From Nocardioides marmorisolisilvae (GTDB taxonomy: Bacteria; Actinomycetota; Actinomycetes; Propionibacteriales; Nocardioidaceae), in contig NZ_RJSG01000001.1 of assembly GCF_003725775.1 (NCBI RefSeq), positions 650,746 to 714,745 on the forward strand: a stretch of DNA of 64,000 bases, given 5' to 3'. Positions 51,867 through 61,560 of the stretch are shown here, one piece after another. The position numbers were made by a program, and so were the translations under genes. The notes below the pieces were generated by a model, which did no database searches, was not told the DNA's origin, and was given only the letters and a program-made list of their open reading frames with translations. Position 1 is the first letter of the stretch, and each line of letters starts with the position of its first letter.

Positions 51867-53072
51867 TCACCCTCGCTCACGCAGGTACCGACCGAAGTGC
51901 GGCACGGTGAACGCAATCCGACCCCGCTCGCCGGAGTAGATCAGGCCCTTCTTCAACAGCGCATCACGCGCGGGCGACAGCGACTGCGGCTTCTTGCCGA
52001 GGACCGCGGCGACGTCGGCGGTCGGCACGGAGCCCACGTCGTCAACGTCGTCGTCGTGCAGCTCGACCGCGGCGTCGGCCATCGCGCGCAGGTACTCCCG
52101 CTCTCCCGGCGTCGCCCGCTCGTAGCGGCTGCCGAAGAACCCGACCGCCAGCTCGGCCTCGGCCTCGGGGGCTGCGACCGCGACGTCGGCGGCGGTGACC
52201 GGCGAGCTCGGCGCCACGTCCCAGACCACCTTGCCGTAGGCCTGGATGAAGTACGGGTAGCCGCCGGTGGCCAGGTAGAGCGCGTCCAGCGCGGCCGCTT
52301 CGTAGGCGGCGTCCTCCTCCAGAGCCGGGGCGGTCAGCGCCTGGTCGGCCCACTCCCGGGACAGCCGGTCGATGCGCTGGTAGCGGAACAGTCGCTCGGA
52401 GTAGGACTTGCTCGCCGAGAGCACCGCCGGCAGGTGCGGGAGTCCGGCGCCGACGACGATGACCGGCAGGCCCGACTGGCTGATCTCGTGGCAGGCGGCG
52501 CACAAGGCCGAGACGTCGTCCGGGCCGAGGTCCTGCATCTCGTCGATGAACACCGCGATCCCCTTGCCGACGTCCGCCGCCAGGCCGCCGACGTCGGTGA
52601 GCAGCTCGACCAGGTCGATCTCGATGTCACCCGAGTCGGCCCGCCCCTTCGCTGCCGCCACCTCGATGCCGGGGTTCCAGACGTCGCGCAGCTTGGTGCC
52701 GGGCGCGGACTCGCGCTGGGCGAAGGCCTTGATCACCCCGAGGACGCCGTCGACCTGGTCCGACTCGGGGTGGCCGAGCTCGCGGACCGCCTGGTGCAGC
52801 GCGCTGGAGAGCGGGCGACGCAGACTCTGGTCCGGGCGCGCCTCGAGCTTCCCGGTCCCCCAACCGCGACGTACGGCGGCCGAGCGGAGCGCGTTGAGCA
52901 GCACGGTCTTGCCGACGCCACGCAGGCCGGTGAGCACCAGTGAGCGCTCCGGGCGGCCCTTGGCGATGCGCTCCAGGACGATGTCGAAGGCGGCGAGCTG
53001 CTCGTCGCGGCCGGCGAGCTCGGGCGGGCGCTGACCGGCGCCGGGTGCGTACGGGTTCCTGATCGGGTCCAC
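51867..53072 (-). CDS. AAA ATPase with Orc1/Cdc6-like layout
   Basis: A 401-aa P-loop ATPase with Walker A GLRGVGKTVLL, Walker B FIDEMQDL, sensor-like VVGAGLPHLP and a C-terminal winged-helix region (PTADVAAVLGKKPQSLSPARDALLKKGLI). Bacterial relatives are found beside many unrelated genes; a role in DNA handling or signalling is possible. GTG start at 53072 with TACCTT 6-7 nt upstream. Confidence 0.82.
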   Translation of the reverse strand: MDPIRNPYAPGAGQRPPELAGRDEQLAAFDIVLERIAKGRPERSLVLTGLRGVGKTVLLNALRSAAVRRGWGTGKLEARPDQSLRRPLSSALHQAVRELGHPESDQVDGVLGVIKAFAQRESAPGTKLRDVWNPGIEVAAAKGRADSGDIEIDLVELLTDVGGLAADVGKGIAVFIDEMQDLGPDDVSALCAACHEISQSGLPVIVVGAGLPHLPAVLSASKSYSERLFRYQRIDRLSREWADQALTAPALEEDAAYEAAALDALYLATGGYPYFIQAYGKVVWDVAPSSPVTAADVAVAAPEAEAELAVGFFGSRYERATPGEREYLRAMADAAVELHDDDVDDVGSVPTADVAAVLGKKPQSLSPARDALLKKGLIYSGERGRIAFTVPHFGRYLRERG

Positions 53073-53198
53073 GATCAGAAGGTATCCGGTTGTATTGCGA
53101 ATACCTTAGACATCCTTAGCGAGTCGTATCGCCATTTGGGCCTCCCCCGGCCCGGGCGCTTAGGATCAACGGCGTTGCCTTCTCAGGAGTACTTCCCC

Positions 53199-54506
53199 AT
53201 GGCCATCACCCTGGCGTCCGACGCCATCAGCGACGCCGAGATCACCGATGCGATCGGTCTCGGTGACCTCGAGGCCGCCGCACGTCTGTGGGTGCGCCAC
53301 TGGCCGACCGCCCTGGAAGCAGCGCGGCTCTACGTCAGCCCCGACGAGGTCCCGGGCCTTGCCGCCGAGGCACTGATCGCCACCGTCTCCGCGATCGCCA
53401 TCGGCCGCGGTCCGCGCGAGGACGTGCACGGGTTCGTCGTCGAGGCCGTTCGCGAGCTCGGCGAGGACGACGAGCCGCCGGTCGGAGGCCCGGAGCACCC
53501 GCCCGTGTTCGTCTCGCCGATGATGAGCAGCTCGTTCGCGCAGCTCGACCCCGAGCTCCAGGACACCTTGCGCACCGCCGTCGCCGTCGGCCAGCTCGAC
53601 GAGGAGGGTGTGCGCGCCCTGACGGTGCTGCAGCACTACTACCTGGCCGAGCACACCGACCGGGCCGAGACCCCGGCCTGCCGGCGCGCGCACATCGCGA
53701 TGATGTCGGTGGCCGACAGCTCCGCCACCGAGGGCGTTCCCCGCAAGACCTGGCTGCACATGAGCACGTGCGCCTGGTGCACCGAGGCGTTCCACGAGGT
53801 CGCCTTCAGCAACATCGCGCTGGGCGCCCTGATCGAACCTGCCGTGCTGAACCCGCCGGTCGTCGCCGTCGGTGCTCCGCTGGAGTCGTTCGAGACCGTC
53901 GCGGCCCCGTTCGAGCTCGAGGACGGCGCCGCGGCCGAGGAGCCGACCGACTTCGTGGAACCGGTCTACCTGGCTCCCGAGGAGCCGCTGCTGTTCGACG
54001 CTCAGCCGGTCCCCGAGGAGGAGGACGAGGACGAGGCTGCTGCCGTCGTCGCGGCCGCCCACGTGGGGAGCCGGCGGGGTCGCCTGATCGCGATCGGCAT
54101 CGCCGCCGCGGCCGCGGTCTCGGTCGTCGGGGTGATCCTGGTCGGCCAGGGCGACGACACCACCGCGCCGACCGCGGCCGGGACCGACACGACGACCCAG
54201 GCCGCACCCTCCGGGGACGCGACGCCGTCCGACGACGTCGAGGACCCGGCGACCGAGAGCCCGTCGGGCTTCACGACCGTCGACGCACCGCTGGCGCCGA
54301 CCAAGGCAGCCACCAGCAAGGCGACCACGGCGTCGACCCCGACCAAGGCAGCGACCAAGCCGGCGTCCACGCCGACCCGGAGCAACCCCTCGACGCCGAC
54401 CCCGACCTCGCAGCCGACGACCTCCGAGCCGACCCCGACGCCGACTCCGACGGCCACGCCGACGAAGCCCTGCAACCGGCTGCAGCACCTGCTGCACATC
54501 TGCTGA
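53199..54506 (+). CDS. Membrane protein with sigma-like head, zinc knuckle and Thr/Pro tail
   Basis: A 435-aa protein, ATG 53199 behind AGGAG. Residues 1-200 are helical and resemble the sigma-like N-terminal part of some actinobacterial membrane proteins. HMSTCAWC near residue 190 looks like a partial zinc motif. An acidic stretch (EEEDEDEA) precedes a membrane span (IAIGIAAAAAVSVVGVILVG, about 292-311). The last 110 residues are a Thr/Pro/Ala stalk ending CNRLQHLLHIC. Function unknown; perhaps a regulator of a sigma pathway with an external stalk. Confidence 0.7.
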   Translation: MAITLASDAISDAEITDAIGLGDLEAAARLWVRHWPTALEAARLYVSPDEVPGLAAEALIATVSAIAIGRGPREDVHGFVVEAVRELGEDDEPPVGGPEHPPVFVSPMMSSSFAQLDPELQDTLRTAVAVGQLDEEGVRALTVLQHYYLAEHTDRAETPACRRAHIAMMSVADSSATEGVPRKTWLHMSTCAWCTEAFHEVAFSNIALGALIEPAVLNPPVVAVGAPLESFETVAAPFELEDGAAAEEPTDFVEPVYLAPEEPLLFDAQPVPEEEDEDEAAAVVAAAHVGSRRGRLIAIGIAAAAAVSVVGVILVGQGDDTTAPTAAGTDTTTQAAPSGDATPSDDVEDPATESPSGFTTVDAPLAPTKAATSKATTASTPTKAATKPASTPTRSNPSTPTPTSQPTTSEPTPTPTPTATPTKPCNRLQHLLHIC

Positions 54507-54510
54507 CCCG

Positions 54511-54516
54511 TACCGT
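54511..54516 (+). promoter_or_regulatory. -10 of the leaderless DNA glycosylase promoter
   Basis: TACCGT ends 6 nt before the ATG at 54523. Confidence 0.5.
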
Positions 54517-54522
54517 AGGTCC

Positions 54523-55389
54523 ATGCCCGAGCTGCCCGAGGTTGAGGCGCTGGCCCGCGACCTGTCCGGCCGGCTCGACGGACGTGCGATCGTCCGGGTC
54601 GACATCGCGAACTTCAGCTGCCTGAAGACCTACGACCCGCCGGTCACCGCCCTGTCGGGGGCGATGGTGGACGGCGTCAGCCGGCGGGGCAAGTTCCTGG
54701 TCTTCGACGTGGGCGGCACCTACCTGGTGCTGCACCTGGCCCTGGCCGGCTGGGTGCGCTGGAAGGACGAGGTGCCCACGCTGCCGGCCAAGCCGAACAG
54801 CAAGTCGCCCCTGGCCGCCCGGATCGTGCTCGACGACGGCAGCGGACTGGACATCACCGAGGCCGGCACCCGCAAGAGCCTGGCCCTGTACGTCGTCCGC
54901 GACCCCAACGACGTGGAGGGCATCGCCCGCCTCGGGCCCGACCCGCTCGCCGACGACTTCACCGTCGAGGTACTCGGCGAGATCCTGCAGCGCTCCGGCA
55001 AGGCCCAGATCAAGGGCGTGCTGCGGATGCAGAGCAACATCGCCGGCATCGGCAACGCCTACTCCGACGAGATCCTGCACGCCGCGAAGATGTCGCCGTT
55101 CAAGCCGGCCAGCAGCCTGACCGAGTTCGAGCTCGAGCTGCTGCACACCACGATCCGCGAGGAGCTCGGGGCCGCGCTCTCCCGCGCGGACGGTCTCGCG
55201 GCCAGCGAGCTCAAGGGCGAGAAGAAGTCGAACATGCGCGTGCACGGGCGCGAGGGCGAGAAGTGCCCGGTCTGCGGGGACGTGGTCCGGTCGGTGTCCT
55301 TCGCCGACCGCAGCCTGCAGTACTGCGCGACCTGCCAGACCGGCGGGAAGCCGCTGGCGGACCGCCGGCTGTCCAAGCTTCTCAAGTGA
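54523..55389 (+). CDS. Fpg/Nei-family DNA glycosylase
   Basis: A 288-aa bifunctional glycosylase/AP lyase. N-terminal PELPEVEALARDL (catalytic Pro2 and Glu3), the H2TH region (GIGNAYSDEILHAAKMSP) and a C-terminal zinc finger CPVC...CATC. The loop SLALYVV and the absence of the Fpg-specific lysine at its usual place leave Fpg versus Nei open. It repairs oxidised bases. Confidence 0.92.
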   Translation: MPELPEVEALARDLSGRLDGRAIVRVDIANFSCLKTYDPPVTALSGAMVDGVSRRGKFLVFDVGGTYLVLHLALAGWVRWKDEVPTLPAKPNSKSPLAARIVLDDGSGLDITEAGTRKSLALYVVRDPNDVEGIARLGPDPLADDFTVEVLGEILQRSGKAQIKGVLRMQSNIAGIGNAYSDEILHAAKMSPFKPASSLTEFELELLHTTIREELGAALSRADGLAASELKGEKKSNMRVHGREGEKCPVCGDVVRSVSFADRSLQYCATCQTGGKPLADRRLSKLLK

Positions 55390-55406
55390 CTCGATAGACT
55401 TTGGTC

Positions 55407-55742
55407 ATGAACGGCATCCCCACGGTCTCCGTCGCCCAGGTCCCCGACCCGCTGCCCGACGGGCTGTTCGTCGTGGACGTCCGCGAGCCGGTCGAGTGGG
55501 CGCACGGTCGCATCGACGGCTCGGTGCACATCCCGATGTCGCAGTTCGTCGAGCGCATCGCCGAGGTCCCGAACGACCAGCAGGTGCTGGTGGTGTGCAA
55601 GGTCGGTGGCCGTTCGGCGCAGGTCACCCAGTACCTCGTCCAGTCCGGGTACGAGGCGGTCAACCTCGACGGCGGCGTGCTGGAGTGGGCCGCGGCCGGG
55701 CGCGCGCTGGTCGGCGACAGCGGCGACGGGGTCGTCGTCTAG
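55407..55742 (+). CDS. Rhodanese-like sulfurtransferase
   Basis: A 111-aa single rhodanese domain: FVVDVREPVEWAHGRIDGSVHIPM, active-site loop VVCKVGGRSAQV with the catalytic cysteine, and a C-terminal acidic tail. It transfers sulfane sulfur. TAGACT 6 nt before the ATG suggests a leaderless transcript. Its stop overlaps the convergent aat gene. Confidence 0.9.
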   Translation: MNGIPTVSVAQVPDPLPDGLFVVDVREPVEWAHGRIDGSVHIPMSQFVERIAEVPNDQQVLVVCKVGGRSAQVTQYLVQSGYEAVNLDGGVLEWAAAGRALVGDSGDGVVV

Positions 55743-56410
55743 CGAGCGAACCCCGGCAGCGGCAGCGCGAGCGCACCGCCCAGGCGGCGGAAGTACTCGT
55801 CCCGGTCGATCTCGACCACACCGAGGCTGGCCAGGTGCTCGGTCTGCCACTGGGTGTCGAGCACCCGCTGATCAGCATGCTCGTCGCGGAGCAGGTCGAC
55901 CAGGTGGACCAGCGCGACCTTCGAGGCGTCCCGGGCGTGGGAGAACATCGACTCCCCGGCGAAGAGCCCGTTGATCGCCAGACCGTAGAGGCCGCCGACC
56001 AGCTCGCCGTCGTACCAGGTCTCCACGGAGTGTGCCCAGCCCATCGCGTGCAGCCGGGCGTAGGCCGCGGAGATGCGTGCGTCGATCCAGGCGCCGTCGC
56101 GCCGCGGTTCGGCACAGGCCGCGACCACCCGCTCGAAGGCCGTGTCCACCCGGACCTCGTACCGGCGCACCGACTTGGCCAACGACCGGCTCACCCGGAG
56201 CCCGTCCAGCGGCAGCACCCCGCGGTGCACCGGTGACCACCAGCCCAGCTCACCGTCCACCGGCATCGGGAACAGCCCGGCCCGGTAGGCCGCGAGCACC
56301 GTCGCCGGCTCGAGGTCCGCACCGAGGGCGACGAGGTCACCGACCTCCGGTCCGGGCACCGGCAACCGCCACGGCGAGGGACCGGGGTCGACGGGCATGG
56401 GTCCATCCAA
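55739..56410 (-). CDS. aat: Leucyl/phenylalanyl-tRNA-protein transferase
   Basis: A 223-aa Aat enzyme, which adds Leu or Phe from tRNA to N-terminal Arg/Lys (bacterial N-degron pathway). Family motifs: YRAGLFPM, WWSPVHRGVLPLDGLRVSRSLAKS, DTQWQTEHLASLG. With Bpa at 26038 it hints at regulated proteolysis in this strain. A second in-frame ATG four codons later is an alternative start. Confidence 0.94.
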   Translation of the reverse strand: MDGPMPVDPGPSPWRLPVPGPEVGDLVALGADLEPATVLAAYRAGLFPMPVDGELGWWSPVHRGVLPLDGLRVSRSLAKSVRRYEVRVDTAFERVVAACAEPRRDGAWIDARISAAYARLHAMGWAHSVETWYDGELVGGLYGLAINGLFAGESMFSHARDASKVALVHLVDLLRDEHADQRVLDTQWQTEHLASLGVVEIDRDEYFRRLGGALALPLPGFAR

Positions 56411-56417
56411 CCCTGTC

Positions 56418-56423
56418 TAGGCT
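56418..56423 (+). promoter_or_regulatory. -10 of the leaderless EcsC promoter
   Basis: TAGGCT ends 6 nt before the ATG at 56430. Confidence 0.5.
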
Positions 56424-56429
56424 CTTCGC

Positions 56430-57122
56430 ATGAGCTACGCCAAGCGCATCGGGGCCGCCCTGGCCCCGAAGGTCCCGGAGATCGCGCCGAACCTGTCCGC
56501 CGCGTTCGTGCACCAGGCGCTGGCCAAGGCCATCTCCGGAGTCGGCCCGTTGCCGAGCGCCGCGTCGGCCGCCGACAAGCAGCTCGCCCAGAACGGGGGC
56601 GACGTGGAGCGCGGCATCCACGACGTCATCGAGAACCACGTCCGGTACGCCGGTGTGCAGGGCTTCGCGACGAACCTCGGCGGCCTGGTCACGATGGCCT
56701 TCACCGTGCCGACGAACATCACCGGCCTGGCGCTGATCCAGTGCCGGATGGTCGCCGGCATCGTGCACCTGCGCGGCTACGACCTGAACGACCCGCGCAC
56801 CCGGGACGCGATCCTGGCGAGCCTGCTCGGCGAGGAGCGCATCCTCAAGATGGTCAAGGCGCGCGACCTCCCGGGCACGCCGATGGAGCTCGCGGCGGCG
56901 AAGGTGCACGACGCGTCGCTGGACCTGCTGATCGCGAACGAGGTCGCCGCCGAGCTGATCACCCGAGCCGCCGGCAAGCGCCTGGCCACCACCGTCGGAC
57001 GCCGGGTCCCGGTCGTCGGCGGTGTCGTCGGGGCGGGAACCGACGGCTACGTGACCTGGAAGATCGGACGGTACGTGGACCGCGAGTTCCTGCCGAAAGC
57101 CGAGCGCAAGCGGCGGAAGTGA
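56430..57122 (+). CDS. EcsC-family protein
   Basis: A 230-aa protein of the EcsC family: long N-terminal helix, a hydrophobic patch (GGLVTMAFTVPTNITGLALIQ) and the glycine-rich GRRVPVVGGVVGAGTDGYVTWKIGRYVDREF near the end. Family members in Firmicutes adjoin ABC exporters; here it is alone. Possibly peripheral membrane. Confidence 0.85.
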   Translation: MSYAKRIGAALAPKVPEIAPNLSAAFVHQALAKAISGVGPLPSAASAADKQLAQNGGDVERGIHDVIENHVRYAGVQGFATNLGGLVTMAFTVPTNITGLALIQCRMVAGIVHLRGYDLNDPRTRDAILASLLGEERILKMVKARDLPGTPMELAAAKVHDASLDLLIANEVAAELITRAAGKRLATTVGRRVPVVGGVVGAGTDGYVTWKIGRYVDREFLPKAERKRRK

Positions 57123-57125
57123 CCG

Positions 57126-58025
57126 CTATCCGAGTGCCTGCACCACGCGGCTGACGCTCGGCTTCCCGAGGACCTCGGCCATCCAGAGGCTGGTCTCCAC
57201 CAGCTGTCCGAGGTCGACGCCGGTCTCGACGCCCAGTCCGCGGAACATCCAGACCAGGTCCTCGGTGGCCAGGTTGCCGGTCGCGCTCTCGGCGTACGGG
57301 CAGCCGCCGAGGCCACCCGCGCTGGCGTCGAAGGTGCGCACGCCGTGCTGGTACGCGGCGTACGCGTTGGCCAGCGCCTGCCCGTAGGTGTCGTGGAAGT
57401 GCACGGCCAGCACGTCATCGGCCAGGCCGGCCTCGTTGAAGGCGTCGAGCAGCGTGCCCACCGCCCCGGCGGTCCCGACACCGATGGTGTCGCCCAGGGA
57501 GAGCTGGCTCGCGCCGAGGTCGTAGAGCCGCTTGCCGACCGAGACGACCTGGTCGACCGGGACCGCGCTCTCCCACGGGTCGCCCCAGCACATGCTCACG
57601 TAGGCGCGCACGTCCATCCCGGCCTCGCGCGCCCGGACGACGGTCGGCTCGAACATCGCGAACTGCTCGTCCAGGCTGCGGTTCAGGTTGCGCTGCGCGA
57701 AGGTCTCGGTGGCGCTGCCGAAGATCGCGATGTGCTCCAGGCCGAGCTCCAGCGCCCGGTCCAGGCCTCGCTCGTTCGGGACGAGCACCGGGAGGTGTCG
57801 GCCGTCCTCCCCAAGCAGGTTCATCAGCTCGGCGGCGTCGGCCAGCTGCGGCACCCACGTCGGGTGCACGAACGACGTCGCCTCCACGATCGGCAGGCCC
57901 GCGCCGAGGAGGCGGCTGATGAACTCGGCCTTGGCCTCGACCGGGACCAGACCCTTCTCGTTCTGCAGGCCGTCACGAGGGCCGACCTCGTAGATGGTGA
58001 CGTCGGTTCCGACAGGCTCAACCAT
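57126..58025 (-). CDS. Hydroxymethylglutaryl-CoA lyase
   Basis: A 299-aa TIM-barrel lyase splitting HMG-CoA into acetoacetate and acetyl-CoA, last step of leucine breakdown. Motifs: VGPRDGLQNE, HFHDTYGQALANA (metal His), and the signature GGLGGCPYAESATGN with catalytic Cys. The N terminus MVEPVG is encoded by a dispersed repeat. Its start overlaps the stop of the carboxylase alpha gene by 8 nt. Confidence 0.93.
   Translation of the reverse strand: MVEPVGTDVTIYEVGPRDGLQNEKGLVPVEAKAEFISRLLGAGLPIVEATSFVHPTWVPQLADAAELMNLLGEDGRHLPVLVPNERGLDRALELGLEHIAIFGSATETFAQRNLNRSLDEQFAMFEPTVVRAREAGMDVRAYVSMCWGDPWESAVPVDQVVSVGKRLYDLGASQLSLGDTIGVGTAGAVGTLLDAFNEAGLADDVLAVHFHDTYGQALANAYAAYQHGVRTFDASAGGLGGCPYAESATGNLATEDLVWMFRGLGVETGVDLGQLVETSLWMAEVLGKPSVSRVVQALG
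58007..58023 (-). repeat. Dispersed repeat copy at the HMG-CoA lyase start
   Basis: TTCCGACAGGCTCAACC on the plus strand; on the minus strand it encodes VEPVG right after the start codon. Confidence 0.6.
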
Positions 58026-59916
58026 CAAGCGCCTCCACGGAGAACAGCAGCTGTTTGAGCTGCACCTGGTCACCGGTCGCGGCACCGACCTGGCTGACCG
58101 TCCCGGCGAACGGCGCCTTGAGGACGAGCTCCATCTTCATCGCCTCGATCACGCCGAGCCGCTGGCCCTCCTCGACCTGGTCGCCGACGGTGACGTCGAC
58201 CGCCAGGACGGTGCCGGGCATCGGCGAGAGCAGGGACCCGTCGCCTTCGGCCGGACCGTGCTCGGCGAACGGGTCGGGGCGCTCGAAGACGAAGCGCTGT
58301 CCCTGGTGAACCGCCTCGAGCACTCCTCGCTGCACGTTGGCGGTGATCCGGTGACGCACCCCGTCGACCTCGAGCTCGAGGACGTGGTTCTCCGCCGACA
58401 GCTCGACCACGCGACGACCGTCCGCGGTGCCTGCGACCCTGTCCACCGCGACGGTGCGGTCGAGCCGGGCGAGGAAGGGGGATGCGGCGCCGGCCGAGCG
58501 CCAGCCGTCCGCGCTGAACGGGTCGCTCGGGTTCGACGGCGCCAGGAGCGCCATCACCCAGGCGACGCCGATCCGCGCCACGTCCGCGTCAGGGGCGGGG
58601 ACCTCGTGGTGGTCGAGCCAGGCGGTGTCGATGGTCGCGTCTCGGAACTCGTCCGAGGCCGCGAGCGCGCGCAGGAAACCGACGTTGGTGGTCAGGCCGA
58701 GGATGGCCGTCTCGTCCAGCGCGGCGACCAGGGCCCGGCGTGCGGACTCCCGGTCGGGACCGCGCGCGATGACCTTGCCGAGCATCGGGTCGTAGGCGGT
58801 GGAGACGACCTGGCCCGGCTCCAGCGCCTGGTCGACACGGGCGTGCTCGGCCCAGCGCACGATGCTGGTGGTGCCGGCCTGGGGCAGGAAGCCACCGAAG
58901 CTGTCCTCGGCGTAGACCCTGGCCTCGATCGCATGACCGGCCAGGGCGACGTCGTCCTGGGTGAAGCCGAGCGGTTCGCCGGCGGCGATGCGCAGCTGGA
59001 CGGCCACCAGGTCCGGGTGCTCGCCCTGCACCGTGACGGCGAGCTCGGTGACCGGGTGCTCGACCTGGAGCCGGGTGTTCATCTCCAGGAAGTAGGCCTC
59101 ACCCGACGCGTTGTCGAGAAGGAACTCGACGGTGCCGGCGTTCTCGTAGCCGACCTCCGCGGCCAGCGCGACCGCAGCGGACGTGACCGCCTTCCGGATC
59201 TCCTCGGAGATCGTCGGAGCAGGTGCCTCCTCGAGCACCTTCTGGTGCCGGCGCTGCGTGGAGCAGTCGCGCTCGAAGAGGTGCAGCACGTTGCCGTGGG
59301 CATCGGCCATCACCTGCACCTCGATGTGCCGTCCGGACTCGACGTACTTCTCGATGAGCAGGGTGTCGTCCCCGAAGGAGTGCGCGGCTTCGCGTGCCGC
59401 CGCCTCGACGGCGCCGGCGTACTCGTCGGCGTTGCGCACGATCCGCATGCCCTTGCCGCCGCCGCCTGCGGCCGCCTTGACGAGGACGGGGTAGGCGAGC
59501 TCGGTGGCCGGGGTGTCGAGCGTGTACGCCGGCACCACCGGTACGCCGGCAGCGACCGCGATCTCCCGCGCGGCGTCCTTGCGACCCATCTTGTCCATCA
59601 CCGTCGAGGACGGCCCGACGAGCTTGATGCCGGCTTCCTCGACCGCACGCGCGAAGGCGGAGCGCTCGGAGAGGAACCCGTAGCCGGGGTGGATGGCGTC
59701 GGCGCCGGCGGCGACCGCAGCCGCGACGACCTCGGCGATGTCGAGGTAGGAGACGACGGGCACCGCGACGTCGGCGGCGCGCACGTGCGGCGCGGTTGCG
59801 TCGAGGTCGGTGTGGATCGCCACGGTGCGGATGCCGGCGGCACGCGCCGAGCGGATCACCCGGATCGCGATCTCGCCGCGATTGGCGATGAGGAGGGTTT
59901 TGATCGGCACGCCCAT
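58018..59916 (-). CDS. 3-methylcrotonyl-CoA carboxylase alpha (biotin) subunit
   Basis: A 632-aa protein: biotin carboxylase (LIANRGEIAIRVIRSARAAG, GGGGKGMR, EMNTRLQVEHPVTE) at 1-450, a linker, and a biotinyl domain with K594 in EAMKM. It carboxylates its biotin using ATP and bicarbonate. Neighbouring MccB-type and HMG-CoA lyase genes assign it to leucine catabolism rather than fatty acid synthesis. It starts with TGATG overlap after the beta-subunit gene. Confidence 0.93.
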   Translation of the reverse strand: MGVPIKTLLIANRGEIAIRVIRSARAAGIRTVAIHTDLDATAPHVRAADVAVPVVSYLDIAEVVAAAVAAGADAIHPGYGFLSERSAFARAVEEAGIKLVGPSSTVMDKMGRKDAAREIAVAAGVPVVPAYTLDTPATELAYPVLVKAAAGGGGKGMRIVRNADEYAGAVEAAAREAAHSFGDDTLLIEKYVESGRHIEVQVMADAHGNVLHLFERDCSTQRRHQKVLEEAPAPTISEEIRKAVTSAAVALAAEVGYENAGTVEFLLDNASGEAYFLEMNTRLQVEHPVTELAVTVQGEHPDLVAVQLRIAAGEPLGFTQDDVALAGHAIEARVYAEDSFGGFLPQAGTTSIVRWAEHARVDQALEPGQVVSTAYDPMLGKVIARGPDRESARRALVAALDETAILGLTTNVGFLRALAASDEFRDATIDTAWLDHHEVPAPDADVARIGVAWVMALLAPSNPSDPFSADGWRSAGAASPFLARLDRTVAVDRVAGTADGRRVVELSAENHVLELEVDGVRHRITANVQRGVLEAVHQGQRFVFERPDPFAEHGPAEGDGSLLSPMPGTVLAVDVTVGDQVEEGQRLGVIEAMKMELVLKAPFAGTVSQVGAATGDQVQLKQLLFSVEALDG

Positions 59917-61487
59917 CACATCCGGAAGATTCCGTAGCGCGGCTCCGCGATCGGAGCCTGCTCGGCGATGGCCAGGCCCATCCCGAGCACGCGGCGGGTG
60001 TCGGCCGGGTCGATGATGCCGTCGTCCCAGAGGCGTGCGGTCGAGTAGTAGGCCGAGCCCTGCTCCTCGTACTGGGCGCGGATCGGGTCCTTGAACGCTT
60101 CCTCGTCCACGGTGCTCCACTCCTCGCCGCGGCTCTCGATGCCGTCGCGGCGCACGGTCGCGAGCACGCTCGCGGCCTGCTCCCCGCCCATCACCGAGAT
60201 GCGGGCGTTCGGCCACATCCAGAGGAACCGCGGGTCGTAGGCGCGGCCGCACATGCCGTAGTTGCCGGCCCCGAACGAGCCGCCGATGACGACGGTGAAC
60301 TTCGGCACCACCGAGCAGGCGACGGCGGTGACCAGCTTCGCGCCGTCCCGGGCGATGCCGTTGTTCTCGTACTCGCGGCCGACCATGAACCCGGAGATGT
60401 TCTGCAGGAACACGATCGGTGTCTTCCGCTGGTTGCAGAGCTCGATGAAGTGAGCGCCCTTCAGCGCCGACTCGGAGAACAGGATCCCGTTGTTGGCCAC
60501 GATGCCGACCCGGCGTCCCCAGATCGTCGCGAAGCCGCAGACGAGGGTCTCGCCGTAGAGCTTCTTGAACTCGTGGAACCGGCTGCCGTCGACGATCCGG
60601 TTGATCACCTCGCGCACGTCGTACGGGGTGCGGGTGTCGGTCGGCACCACGTCGTACAGGGACTCGGCCGGGTGGTGCGGCTCCTCGACGGGGTCCTCGA
60701 CCGGCTCGACGGGCGAGGGGGGCAGCGTCTGCACCACCGACCGGATGATCGCCAGCGCGTGCTCGTCGTCGTTGGCCAGGTGGTCCACGACGCCGGAACG
60801 GCGGGCGTGCACGTCACCGCCGCCCAGGTCCTCGGCAGTGACGACCTCGCCGGTGGCCGCCTTCACCAGCGGCGGGCCGCCCAGGAAGATCGTGCCCTGG
60901 TCCTTCACGATCACGGTCTCGTCGGACATCGCCGGGACGTAGGCGCCGCCGGCCGTGCACGAGCCCATCACCGCGGCGATCTGCGGGATGCCCTGCCCGG
61001 ACATGTTCGCCTGGTTGAAGAAGATCCGGCCGAAGTGCTCCTTGTCGGGGAACACGTCGTCCTGCATCGGCAAGAACGCGCCGCCGGAGTCGACCAGGTA
61101 GACGCAGGGCAGTCGGTTCGCGGCAGCGACCTCCTGGGCCCGCAGGTGCTTCTTGACCGTGATCGGGTAGTAGGTGCCGCCCTTCACCGTGGCGTCGTTG
61201 GCCACCACCATGCAGAGCCGTCCGTTGATCCGGCCGACACCCGTGACGATGCTCGCGCTGGGGACCGCGTGTTCCTCGCCGTACATCCCGTACGCCGCCA
61301 GCGGGCTCAGCTCGAGGAACGGGCTGCCCGGGTCGAGCAGCGCGTCGATCCGGTCGCGGGCCAGCAGCTTCCCGCGGTCGGTGTGCTTGCGGCGCGCGCT
61401 CTCCGAACCACCCTGGCGCACCACCGCGAGCCGTTCACGCAGCTGCGCGACGAGCTCCTTCATCTCCGAGGCCACTGGCTTCCTCAC
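59916..61487 (-). CDS. 3-methylcrotonyl-CoA carboxylase beta subunit
   Basis: A 523-aa carboxyltransferase. The N-half crotonase block [19 protein letters not shown] and [23 protein letters not shown], then [26 protein letters not shown], are MccB-like. A linker ([12 protein letters not shown], about 258-270) looks like a repeat-derived insertion. The GTG at 61487 has no clear ribosome site; the ATG at 61463 is an alternative. It leads the operon facing the TetR gene. Confidence 0.92.
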   Translation of the reverse strand: MRKPVASEMKELVAQLRERLAVVRQGGSESARRKHTDRGKLLARDRIDALLDPGSPFLELSPLAAYGMYGEEHAVPSASIVTGVGRINGRLCMVVANDATVKGGTYYPITVKKHLRAQEVAAANRLPCVYLVDSGGAFLPMQDDVFPDKEHFGRIFFNQANMSGQGIPQIAAVMGSCTAGGAYVPAMSDETVIVKDQGTIFLGGPPLVKAATGEVVTAEDLGGGDVHARRSGVVDHLANDDEHALAIIRSVVQTLPPSPVEPVEDPVEEPHHPAESLYDVVPTDTRTPYDVREVINRIVDGSRFHEFKKLYGETLVCGFATIWGRRVGIVANNGILFSESALKGAHFIELCNQRKTPIVFLQNISGFMVGREYENNGIARDGAKLVTAVACSVVPKFTVVIGGSFGAGNYGMCGRAYDPRFLWMWPNARISVMGGEQAASVLATVRRDGIESRGEEWSTVDEEAFKDPIRAQYEEQGSAYYSTARLWDDGIIDPADTRRVLGMGLAIAEQAPIAEPRYGIFRM

Positions 61488-61492
61488 GTCGA

Positions 61493-61510
61493 GGTTAATG
61501 ATCGTTAACC
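61493..61510. promoter_or_regulatory. TetR operator of the leucine-degradation operon
   Basis: GGTTAATGATCGTTAACC, a near-perfect 18-bp palindrome just downstream of the minus-strand -10 TAGTAT (61513-61518), placed where a repressor would block the carboxylase operon. The divergent gene at 61561 is the probable repressor. Confidence 0.65.
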
Positions 61511-61560
61511 AATACTAGGGTCTGCGCCACGGGCAGGTCCACACACCCTAGAATGCACCG

